Below are positions 7,187 to 14,248 of a stretch of DNA of 64,000 nucleotides, one piece after another. The stretch is taken from contig NZ_CP108080.1 of the NCBI RefSeq assembly GCF_036181745.1, positions 7,815,501-7,879,500 of the forward strand, given 5' to 3'. Positions within the stretch are counted from its first letter, which is position 1. Each line of letters opens with the position of its first letter. Both the position numbers and the translations under genes were made by a program. This DNA is from Streptomyces sp. NBC_00259. GTDB lineage: Bacteria > Actinomycetota > Actinomycetes > Streptomycetales > Streptomycetaceae. Below the pieces are notes generated by a model. It did no database searches, was not told the DNA's origin, and saw nothing but the letters and a program-made list of their open reading frames with translations.

Positions 7187-9220
7187 ATGGATGCCATAAC
7201 CGTGGGCATCGGCGTGCTCGTCGCCGTTGTCCTGCTCATCGCCATCGCCATGCTGTTCGTGATCAGCCGGCTCTTCCGGAAGGTGGAGCAGGGCAAGGCC
7301 CTGATCGTGTCCAAGATGCGGAAGGTCGACGTCACCTTCACCGGGCAGGTCGTCCTGCCCGTGCTCCACAAAGCCGAGGTCATGGACATCTCGGTGAAGA
7401 CCATCGACATCACCCGGACCGGCTGTGACGGGCTGATCTGCAAGGACAACATTCGCGCCGACATCCGGATCTCGTTCTTCGTACGTGTCAACAAGACCGT
7501 CGAGGACGTCATCAAGGTCGCCCAGGCCATCGGCACCGCACGGGCCAGCGACAAGGAGACCCTGCAGGACCTGTTCAACGCCAAGTTCTCCGAGGCGCTC
7601 AAGACGGTCGGCAAGCAGCTCGACTTCACCGACCTCTACACCAAGCGCGACGAGTTCCGCGACCGCATCATCCAGGTCATCGGCACCGACCCGAACGGTT
7701 ACAGCCTCGAGGACGCCGCGATCGACTACCTGGAGCAGACGCCGCTGGCGCAGCTGGACGCCTCCAACATCCTCGACGCCCAGGGCATTCGGAAGATCAC
7801 CGAACTGACCGCTGTGGAGCACGTGCGCACCAACGAGTACCAGCGGCACGAGGAGAAGGAGATCACGCGGCAGAACGTCGATGCCCGGGAGGCCATCCTG
7901 GAACTCGAGCGCCGCCAGGCCGACGCCGAGATCAAGCAGAGGCGTGAGATCGAGACCGTACGGGCCCGTGAGGAGGCCGAGACCGCCCGGGTCGCGGAGG
8001 AGGAGCGACTGCGCGCGCAGAGCGCCTTCCTCAAGACCGAGGAACAGCTCGGCACCCAGCGTGAGAACCAGGCGCGCGAGGGCGCCGTCGCCCAGAAGAA
8101 CCGCGAGCGCGTCATCGCCGTCGAGAACGAGCGCATCGAGAAGGACCGGCTGCTGGAAGTCATCGCCCGGGACCGGGAGACCGAACTGACGCGGATCTCG
8201 GCCGAGAAGGAGGTCGAGGCGGAACGCCGCGAGATCGCCGAGGTCGTCCGGGAGCGAGTCGCGGTGGACCGCACCGTCGCCGAGCAGGAGGAGTCCATCA
8301 AGCGGCTGCGCGCGGTCGAGGAGGCCGAGCGCAACCGGCAGGCCGTGGTCATCGCCGCCGAGGCCGAGGCACAGGAGAAGCTGGTCAAGGACATCATGGC
8401 GGCCGAGGCCTCCGAGCAGGCCGCGGTCCACCGTGCCGCGGAGGAGCTCACCCTCGCCGAGGCCCGCAACAAGACCGCCGACATGGACGCCCGCGCCAAG
8501 ATCCGCCTTGCCGAGGGCGTCCAGGCGGAGTCCGCGGCCGAGGGCCTGGCCGCCGTCCAGGTACGGGAGAAGGAGGCCGACGCCATCGAGAAGGCCGGCC
8601 GGGCCGAGGCGGAGGCCACCATGGCCCGGCTCAGGGCGGAGGCCGCGGGCGCCCGGGAGAAGGCTCTCGCCGAGGCCACCGCCATCGGCGAGAAGCTCAA
8701 GGCGGAGGCCGCGGGACTGACCGAGAAGGCCGCCGCGATGGCGGCACTGGACGAGGCGTCCCGTACCCATGAGGAGTACCGGCTGCGCCTGGAGGCGGAG
8801 AAGGACATCCGCCTCGCCGGACTGGACGTACAGCGGCAGGTCGCCGAGGCCCAGGCCACCGTGCTCGCCACCGGCCTGGAGAACGCCGACATCAACATCG
8901 TCGGAGGCGAGTCCGTCTTCTTCGACCGGCTGGTGTCGTCGATCGCCCTCGGCAAGAGCGTGGACGGCTTCGTGCAGCACTCCGAGACCGCTCGGGCCCT
9001 GGCCGGCCCGTGGCTGGACGGCTCGGCGTCCTTCACCGACGACCTGACCACGGTGCTGGGCTCGGTCTCGACCGCGGACGTACAGAACCTCACCGTGTCC
9101 GCGCTGCTGATGAAGCTCATGAACACCGGGGGAGCACCCACCGCGCAGCTGAGTCTGAGGTTGAAACCCGGTGTCCACTCCCGGGGATCAACCTCAGGCG
9201 CTCGATTTCCCCGACGGTGA
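7187..9220 (+). CDS. Flotillin-like (YqiK/FloT) membrane scaffold with altered C-terminus
   Basis: A 677-residue membrane-anchored SPFH/band-7 protein. Start ATG 7187 (MDAITVG) is preceded by GGGGGA; an in-frame start at 7148 would add 13 unlikely residues. One membrane helix covers about residues 5-28, and the SPFH domain runs from there to about 210. A very long Glu/Ala/Arg-rich coiled coil follows (about 215-560, rich in EAEA, REEAE and RAEAE), then the flotillin tail with NADINIVGGESVFFDRL. The end is odd. After LLMKLMNTGGAPTAQLS the reading frame continues into a basic stretch ending GARFPRR that I do not recognise, while the DNA there carries another gene's fragment on the opposite strand. 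The natural C-terminus has probably been lost at a recombination junction near 9150-9195. Confidence 0.9.
   Translation: MDAITVGIGVLVAVVLLIAIAMLFVISRLFRKVEQGKALIVSKMRKVDVTFTGQVVLPVLHKAEVMDISVKTIDITRTGCDGLICKDNIRADIRISFFVRVNKTVEDVIKVAQAIGTARASDKETLQDLFNAKFSEALKTVGKQLDFTDLYTKRDEFRDRIIQVIGTDPNGYSLEDAAIDYLEQTPLAQLDASNILDAQGIRKITELTAVEHVRTNEYQRHEEKEITRQNVDAREAILELERRQADAEIKQRREIETVRAREEAETARVAEEERLRAQSAFLKTEEQLGTQRENQAREGAVAQKNRERVIAVENERIEKDRLLEVIARDRETELTRISAEKEVEAERREIAEVVRERVAVDRTVAEQEESIKRLRAVEEAERNRQAVVIAAEAEAQEKLVKDIMAAEASEQAAVHRAAEELTLAEARNKTADMDARAKIRLAEGVQAESAAEGLAAVQVREKEADAIEKAGRAEAEATMARLRAEAAGAREKALAEATAIGEKLKAEAAGLTEKAAAMAALDEASRTHEEYRLRLEAEKDIRLAGLDVQRQVAEAQATVLATGLENADINIVGGESVFFDRLVSSIALGKSVDGFVQHSETARALAGPWLDGSASFTDDLTTVLGSVSTADVQNLTVSALLMKLMNTGGAPTAQLSLRLKPGVHSRGSTSGARFPRR
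9155..9197. repeat. 10-bp inverted repeat at the flotillin 3' junction
   Basis: CTGAGGTTGA (9155-9164) and its reverse complement TCAACCTCAG (9188-9197), with 23 bp between. It sits exactly where flotillin similarity stops and an opposite-strand gene fragment starts, so it may be the footprint of a departed mobile element or a hairpin terminator. Confidence 0.5.
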
Positions 9221-9335
9221 ACACGGTCGCGGTCCAACGAGATCCATCCTTCAGAGTCACGAAGACATCGACGTTGCAGACCTCGTCCAAGTCCTCGCCG
9301 TCGCTGGGCAGGAACGACGCCTCGAAGCCCTCCAT
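9196..9335 (-). pseudogene. 5' fragment of a small conserved hypothetical gene
   Basis: Reading down from ATG 9335 gives MEGFEASFLPSDGEDL and then VDVFVTLKDGSRWTATVFTV-GEIERL, which has the composition of a real cytoplasmic protein. After GEIERL the frame runs antisense into the flotillin gene. Only about 46 codons look genuine, so I call it a truncated gene left by the same junction that damaged the flotillin 3' end. Function unknown. Confidence 0.45.
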
Positions 9336-9518
9336 GCGGACCCGATACCAGGGCTTGTCCCGCCCTCACTCGATCGGTTCAGACGATGCGTTGTGACTCA
9401 TCGCGCGAGTGTTTTGGTCGGGGCATCGATCTCAACCGAGATCCCCTGCCGTGCTGCCGCTGCCCGCAGTCAGAGCCGGGGACGTTCGTCCGTACGCAAC
9501 TGGGGAGAAAAGTCCGTA

Positions 9519-9620
9519 CGCCGACACGTGGCCGCCGAACTCAACGGACGCCCACGCAAAACGCTCAGCTGGGAAACCCCAGCCGAGCGTCTCGCTAAGC
9601 TCCTGGCCACAGCCAGTTGA
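9519..9620 (+). pseudogene. IS30-family transposase, 3' remnant
   Basis: The last 33 codons of a transposase, with AELNGRPRKTLSWETPAERL and a short end LAKLLATAS. The NxRPRKTLxWxTPAE signature is diagnostic for the C-terminus of IS30-family transposases. The DDE catalytic part is missing upstream. The stop at 9618-9620 is followed by a probable element end at 9627-9653. Confidence 0.7.
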
Positions 9621-9626
9621 TCACAT

Positions 9627-9653
9627 GTGTTGCAACGACCCCTGGAATTCGCC
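9627..9653 (+). mobile_element. Probable terminal end of the IS30 relic
   Basis: The sequence from GTTGCAACGACCCCTGGAAT to the following TCGCC lies just past the transposase stop, where IS30 elements in actinobacteria usually carry a GTTGC-ACGA-CC end. Only one end remains. Confidence 0.45.
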
Positions 9654-9838
9654 ATCCCGGTGGGGCTTCTGCACGCGGGGCTACAGCTGCCTGCCATGTC
9701 CAGCGCGGGCACCGCTGTACTTGGAGTCTCCGCCACCAGCCGGATCGGGTCCGGTCGGATCTGCGGAGGAGGACTCGGCATCCGGACGCCTTCGCTCGTG
9801 GAGGCGGCAGCCCCGCCTCCCGGCGTTCGTAGGCGCGG

Positions 9839-10552
9839 TTACCAGGGAACGGGTCCGTCGGCTTCGAAGAAGCCTCCGGACGGGCCGTCGGAGCCCACGG
9901 TGGCCATGCGCACGATGATCTCGGCGCCTTCCTCCACCGTCTGTGTGCCCTGGTTGTCGTTGAGGCCGGTGGCCGTGAAGCCGGGGCAGACGGCGTTGAA
10001 CTTGATGTCCGCGAACGCGTTGGCGTACTGGACGGTGATCATGTTCACGGCGCTCTTCGAGGAGGGATAGGCGAGGAGAGTGAACTGCGAGGCGAGATTG
10101 TCGGGGTCGCTGGTACGCGTGAGGGAACCACCGCTGCTGCTGACGTTCACCACTACCGGATGGCTGCTCGCGCGGAGCAGGGGCAGGAAGGCATGGGTGA
10201 CGCGGACGAGGCCGAAGACATTGGTGGCGTAGACACGCTCCAGGTCGGCGGCGGTGACGTCACCGACGGTGGGCCAGTCGCCGGAGGATGTGCGTCCTTC
10301 GACGATGGCGGCGTTGTTGACCAGGACATCGAGCACGCCCGCCTCGTCGCGCACGTGTTGTGCGGCGGCCTGGACGGACTGGTCGCTGGTGACGTCGATC
10401 TCCACCGTGCGCGCGCCGATCCGCTCCGACGCTTCCCGTCCTCGCTGGGCATCGCGCGCTCCCAGGTAGACGGTGTGGCCGGCCTCGACGAGGCGGCGGG
10501 CGGTCTCGAAGCCCAGCCCTCGGTTGGCTCCGGTGATCAGTGTGATGGTCAT
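9839..10552 (-). CDS. Short-chain dehydrogenase/reductase (SDR)
   Basis: A 237-residue cytoplasmic NAD(P)-dependent oxidoreductase. It starts at ATG 10552 (MTITLITGANRGLG) with AAGGA six bases upstream; another ATG two codons earlier is less well placed. Features in order are the Rossmann motif TGANRGLG (residues 7-14), NNAA near 90, the catalytic Ser region NVSSSGGS, and the active-site YPSSK near 170 (Tyr-x-x-x-Lys). The C-terminus ends ADGPVPW. It diverges from an MmyB-type regulator gene, the usual arrangement in which that regulator controls the SDR. The substrate is unknown. Confidence 0.93.
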   Translation of the reverse strand: MTITLITGANRGLGFETARRLVEAGHTVYLGARDAQRGREASERIGARTVEIDVTSDQSVQAAAQHVRDEAGVLDVLVNNAAIVEGRTSSGDWPTVGDVTAADLERVYATNVFGLVRVTHAFLPLLRASSHPVVVNVSSSGGSLTRTSDPDNLASQFTLLAYPSSKSAVNMITVQYANAFADIKFNAVCPGFTATGLNDNQGTQTVEEGAEIIVRMATVGSDGPSGGFFEADGPVPW

Positions 10553-10827
10553 GTGCATTCCTTGCGGTGGTGTCGGCGATGGTCGACCCGGTTCACTCTG
10601 GATCGAGATCCTCGGGTAGGTGTGGGTCCGCACCGCCCACGGGCGTGCCGTTCGCTGGTTCGGCCGCCTGGCTGGCCTGTCCGCCTGGCGGCGGAGGAGG
10701 GGCGGGGGGTGCAGCCTCCTGGTGCCCCACCATCGTTACTGCCGTCGCCGCGGTCCGGAAGAGACACCTTCTTCCTGGGAAAGTTATGACCACCCAGGTC
10801 ACGGGCGTGGTCTGGCACAGTGGTCAG

Positions 10828-11688
10828 GTGAACAGCACGAGGAAGGACGCGCGCCAGGAACTCGCTTCCTTCCTCCGCGCCCGCCGGGGTGAGGTCTCAC
10901 CGAGTCAGGTCGGCCTGCTCGTGGGAACCCGTAAGGTGCCAGGACTGCGCCGCGAGGAGGTCGCCCAGCGGGCTGGGATCAGCGTCGACTACTACACCCG
11001 CCTAGAGCAGGGTCGCCTGCCCGCCCCCTCCGGTGGTGTCCTGGACTCGCTGGCCAACGCCCTGCTGCTCGATCCCGACCAGCGCGACTACCTCCGACGG
11101 CTCGCCGACCGTGCTCCGGCCAGGCGGAGGCAGCCGCGCCGGCAGACCGTTCCGGAGACGGTCCAGGCCCTGCTGTCGGACCTGGAGAACACGCCCGCTT
11201 ACGTCCTGGGGCGTTTCATGGACGTCCTGGCCTGGAACGACCTCGCGGTCGAGCTGTTCACCGACTTCGCCCAAGTGCCGGAGGTGCAGCGCAACTTCCT
11301 GCACCTGACCTTTCTCGACCCCGAGGCGCGCGAACGCCTCCCCGACTGGGACCAGTCGGCGGGGGAGTGCGTCGCCTACCTGCGGATGGATGCCGGACGC
11401 TACCCCAACGACCCTCGGCTGGCAGCCCTCGTCGCCGAACTCAGCGAAAGAAGCTCGGAGTTCCACCACTGGTGGACCACTCACCGCGTTGCGAGCGGCG
11501 CATTCGGAGTCAAACACGTCCGGCATCCCGATGTCGGTGACATCCGCCTGTCCTGGCAGCTCCTGACCATTGCCCAGGACCCCGAACAGTCCCTGGTCGT
11601 GCTCATCCCCGCAGATCAGGAAAGCAGGAGGCGCCTCGCTGCCCTCCGCGGAGCGGCGAGTGAACACACCACGTCCGACACCCCCTGA
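10828..11688 (+). CDS. XRE-type regulator with MmyB-like ligand-binding domain
   Basis: A DNA-binding regulator of 286 residues if it starts at GTG 10828 (VNSTRKDARQELASFLRAR). ATG 10786 is in frame, has a GGGAA upstream, and would add 14 residues. The N-terminal helix-turn-helix includes VPGLRREEVAQRAGISVDYY and YTRLEQGR, the hallmark of this family. The C-terminal MmyB domain (about 100-270) contains FMDVLAWNDLAVELF and EFHHWWTTHRVASGAFGVK. Such proteins sit divergently from a short-chain dehydrogenase or flavin enzyme and repress it until a small ligand binds, which matches the neighbour here. Confidence 0.9.
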   Translation: MNSTRKDARQELASFLRARRGEVSPSQVGLLVGTRKVPGLRREEVAQRAGISVDYYTRLEQGRLPAPSGGVLDSLANALLLDPDQRDYLRRLADRAPARRRQPRRQTVPETVQALLSDLENTPAYVLGRFMDVLAWNDLAVELFTDFAQVPEVQRNFLHLTFLDPEARERLPDWDQSAGECVAYLRMDAGRYPNDPRLAALVAELSERSSEFHHWWTTHRVASGAFGVKHVRHPDVGDIRLSWQLLTIAQDPEQSLVVLIPADQESRRRLAALRGAASEHTTSDTP

Positions 11689-11722
11689 ACCCTGCCATCG
11701 CCGCGAGAATACGAACCCGACG

Positions 11723-11923
11723 TCAGTCGTTCCGCTTCCAGGCGGTGAGCTGGAAGAGCCGGGCAGTGTGCATGTAAGGCGGGCGTGCGGTGACAGCGAG
11801 TTCGAGGCGTTCGAGGTCCGCGTAGAAGCTCGATCCGTGCTTGCGCGCGTCGTCGGTGATGTAGTCGCAGAAGCTGCGGATGCCGTAGTGGGCTATGTTC
11901 CGGGCAGGTTGACTCCTCCGCAC
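11723..11923 (-). pseudogene. C-terminal remnant of a SAM-dependent methyltransferase
   Basis: About 60 codons reading ARNIAHYGIRSFCDYITDD, then FYADLERLELAVTARPPYMH and LFQLTAWK. This resembles the end of class I methyltransferases of the type with AHYGVR followed by a tyrosine- and leucine-rich helix. The SAM-binding domain is absent upstream, where no matching frame continues. It could instead be a small independent gene, but the abrupt 5' end argues for a remnant. Confidence 0.45.
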
Positions 11924-12152
11924 CGGGACCGGGGATGTCGGGAGTCGATGTCACGGCCAACGGCGATCGCCTGCGAGTAGCACGGCGAGGGGGCGAGCGA
12001 GCGGGAGCCGGTGGGGGCGGGCCAGTGACGCGGCCCCGGTGGGACGCGATGGTCGCGAGTTAGGGATGGCGCCGGGTTCCTTGTCGATGTGGTCCACGTG
12101 CCGTGTCACGGGCCGGTGGTGCCAGGCGATTCCCTGCCCGCCCTGGGGCGCG

Positions 12153-12374
12153 TCATCCGTCGGCGGGGTCCTCGGCCTCCCAGCGCAGCAGGTCGCCCGG
12201 CTGGCACTCGAGCACCTCGCAGAGTGCAGCGAGCGTGGCGAAGCGTACCGCCTTGGCGCGGCCGTTCTTGAGTACCGCCAGGTTGGCGGGCGTGATCCCG
12301 ACGCGGTCCGCGAGTTCGCCCACGGACATCTTGCGCCTGGCCAGCATCACGTCGATGTCGACGGTGATCGGCAT
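12153..12374 (-). CDS. Small XRE-family (Cro/CI, YozG-type) regulator
   Basis: A 73-residue protein consisting almost only of one helix-turn-helix: MPITVDIDVMLARRKMSVGE, then LADRVGITPANLAVLKNGRA and the short end QPGDLLRWEAEDPADG. Its ATG overlaps the stop of the upstream DUF2975 gene (TGATG), so the two are translationally coupled. This DUF2975 plus small XRE pair is widespread in Gram-positive bacteria. Two palindromes in front of the operon are the obvious autoregulatory sites. Confidence 0.9.
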   Translation of the reverse strand: MPITVDIDVMLARRKMSVGELADRVGITPANLAVLKNGRAKAVRFATLAALCEVLECQPGDLLRWEAEDPADG

Positions 12375-12865
12375 CAGATCACCTCGTCCAACTCGGCCCG
12401 CATCTGCGCCGCTTCGACATCGCGCGCGACGGCCTGGGCAAGCAGCATCCGCAGCACGAGCACGATCAGCGCGACCCCCAGGATGGCCACGCCGACCCCG
12501 CCCATGATGACGGTGACGCCCGGGTCGTCACGCTGGCCCGGTGCATTGATGGCCGTGACCGTGAACCACAAGAGGGCAGCCGCCACGATCGCGCCGATCA
12601 CGACATCCACGTACCGGAAGGCGGCATGGGAGAACACGGTGCCGTGTCGCACCATTGTCACCAACCGCCACACGCAGACCAGGGCGACCTGGGCCGACGC
12701 CATGCCGAGGACCACGATCACGCGCAGTCGGGTCAGTGGGAGCGACCCATCCTCCGGGTCACTCCCACTGACCAACGCCCACACCATCCCTGCCTGTACG
12801 AACACGGTGCCGGCCAGCACCACCGCGAGCACGGCGCGCAGCGCACCCACTGTCAGCTTTCCCAT
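12374..12865 (-). CDS. DUF2975 membrane protein
   Basis: A 163-residue inner-membrane protein with four probable helices: around residues 4-28 (LTVGALRAVLAVVLAGTVFV), 48-70, 91-112 and 128-150 (VTVIMGGVGVAILGVALIVL). It belongs by pattern and context to DUF2975, always paired with a small XRE regulator. Start ATG 12865 follows GGAAGG by a few bases. The biochemical role is unknown; it may act as a membrane sensor that holds or modulates its partner regulator. Confidence 0.85.
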   Translation of the reverse strand: MGKLTVGALRAVLAVVLAGTVFVQAGMVWALVSGSDPEDGSLPLTRLRVIVVLGMASAQVALVCVWRLVTMVRHGTVFSHAAFRYVDVVIGAIVAAALLWFTVTAINAPGQRDDPGVTVIMGGVGVAILGVALIVLVLRMLLAQAVARDVEAAQMRAELDEVI

Positions 12866-12876
12866 GACCCTTCCTT

Positions 12877-12914
12877 CCATCGAATTGCGATGGAAACCTA
12901 TCGACTTTCGATAG
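12877..12914. promoter_or_regulatory. Two adjacent palindromes in front of the DUF2975/XRE operon
   Basis: CCATCG-AATTG-CGATGG at 12877-12893 and CTATCGA-CTT-TCGATAG at 12898-12914, four bases apart. Both share an ATCG...CGAT core. They lie 12-49 bp upstream of the start codon and are probably bound by the XRE protein encoded in the operon. Confidence 0.6.
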
Positions 12915-13037
12915 ATTGAGCAAGGGCTGGGACGGAGGGCGACCGGCGGTTTCGCACCGTGGCGGGACGTCGCGCCCCCTCGCATGGCATGGCGGTTGTG
13001 CGAACCTTCTTGATCTTGTCGAAGCCGGCCTCGCCGC

Positions 13038-13153
13038 TCTTCCGCCGCTACGTCAAGTTCCTCGACGGCCTGCGAGAGCAGGCGAACAGCCTCATCGAGC
13101 AGTCCATGAACGAGTGGCAGCGCGTCAGTCAAGGTGAAGCACTCGAGGGCTGA
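13038..13153 (+). pseudogene. C-terminal remnant of a tyrosine integrase
   Basis: About 37 codons reading FRRYVKFLDGLREQANSLIE and then QSMNEWQRVSQGEALEG. This is the C-terminal end of an actinomycete phage/ICE integrase and includes the catalytic tyrosine (FRRYVKF). The same end, FRYYAKFLAEARNHANRLIE, occurs in the integrase pseudogene at 35.5 kb. All other catalytic parts are missing. It stands just before a hairpin and a copy of the aldehyde dehydrogenase 3' end, the same order as at 35.7 kb. Confidence 0.75.
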
Positions 13154-13265
13154 ACCGGGGGGTGTGGTCCGTGGCTGGTCCGGAAGCGCTGGTCGGAAGG
13201 GGTGCAGCAGTAGGAGGAATTGGGAGTTGGCGCGCAAGCCGGACTCGGTCGAGAGCGGGCTGAGC

Positions 13266-13374
13266 GAAAGGCGCCTGACAGGTGAAAACCCACGTCAGGC
13301 GCCTTTCTTCGTGCGTCTAGAAGAAGCCCAGCTTCTGTGGCGCGTACGACACCAGCAGGTTCTTCGTCTGCTGG
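13266..13374. repeat. Left attachment-site repeat (attL-like): hairpin plus aldehyde dehydrogenase 3' end
   Basis: About 109 bp in direct orientation with 35705-35812. First comes a 14-bp perfect stem (13266-13279 against 13294-13307, 14-nt loop). Then come the last codons of an aldehyde dehydrogenase read on the minus strand: QQTKNLLVSYAPQKLGFF and stop at 13317-13319. The intact gene at the right repeat ends QQTKNLLVSYSPKKLGFF. A 19-bp identical core, TAGAAGAAGCCCAGCTTCT, lies at 13318-13336. Similarity ends at 13374. This is what integration into the 3' end of the dehydrogenase gene leaves behind. Confidence 0.85.
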
Positions 13375-13955
13375 CGGGACAGGGATTGCATGGCTGTTGA
13401 CCAGCGGACATAGCTGCCTTGACCCCTCAGGTCGGTGGGGTGGTCCGGATCTGGGCCGTGGAGGGGAGTGATTCGCACGGCGGCGCGGTGGGGCGTCGCC
13501 AGGCCTCAGGTAGCTTTCCCCCGTCTTGGTTCGGCGTGCCGAACCAAGACTCTCGGTATGGCTTTCCGCGGGGCTGCAACGAGGGGATTCTCGGTGAGTA
13601 CAGAACCACGGGCGACCAGCTGGTCGCGGGCTGTTGCATGATGGCTCAACCTACACTTCACGACAGGAGGACTCCGGTTCGTCCGCAGGATTAGGCCTGC
13701 GATGTCGGTGGCGTCCGACAGGGCGTCCGCAACGCGGTGTTGATGTGCGGACGACCGCTCATCCGTGCCCCGAGTGGACCCGGTTGAGTGCAGGTCCCCG
13801 GTCCTTGACGCTTCCTCTCAGGGCGCTTTAGTGTCACTGCACCCAACATGCGGCCTCAGTGGCGTCCCTCCGATTCACATCATCGCGAGACGTGGCGGTT
13901 CACAGGCGGCGAGACCCGCTGCCTGTCGGGGATCCCATTGGGGGGCCCGCCACTT
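13375..13955. other. Left end of the integrated segment without a clear gene
   Basis: About 580 bp between the left repeat and a small secreted-peptide frame. Short open frames are present but show no family features. The only structure I see is the long palindrome at 13523-13550. Confidence 0.5.
13523..13550. repeat. 28-bp near-perfect palindrome
   Basis: GTCTTGGTTCGGC and its exact reverse complement, separated by only GT. It lies 150 bp inside the left repeat. It could be an operator, a recombination or transfer site, or a hairpin terminator. Confidence 0.7.
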
Positions 13956-14144
13956 GTGAAGAGCATCAGCAGATGGTCGTCGGTCTCAAGCGCGGTCGTC
14001 GTCGGAGTCCTCACGGCCGCCGTCGTCGTGCCGACGTCCGCGGTCAGTCACGAGGACACACAGGGCGGCCGTAGTACGTCCGGGGCGGCCGACTCCGCCA
14101 ACTCGTCGAAGATGAACGGACACTGGGTGGGCAGCTCTATGTAG
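13956..14144 (+). CDS. Small secreted peptide (hypothetical)
   Basis: A 62-residue frame from GTG 13956 with a good Sec signal: a basic start VKSISRWSS, a hydrophobic core AVVVGVLTAAVVVPTSAV, and then a Ser/Gly-rich tail ending NGHWVGSSM. A GGGGGG lies about ten bases upstream. No family is recognised. It may be a genuine small secreted protein or the front of a gene cut short. It precedes the arabinofuranosidase gene by 104 bp on the same strand. Confidence 0.4.
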   Translation: MKSISRWSSVSSAVVVGVLTAAVVVPTSAVSHEDTQGGRSTSGAADSANSSKMNGHWVGSSM

Positions 14145-14248
14145 ATGCCGCAACTGACAGAGCCCCCAGAACATGCCGCCTGCGCCCTTCACCCAGGACC
14201 ATCTGGTCCTGGCCGACAGCGGCTGTTGGCATCTTCCCAAGGAGGGAC

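Noticed and set aside
7169..9369. Two long open frames opposite the flotillin gene
   Set aside because: They are antisense to a clear coiled-coil gene and consist of monotonous Leu/Gly- or Ser/Ala-rich sequence. Only the short part near 9196-9335 looks protein-like.
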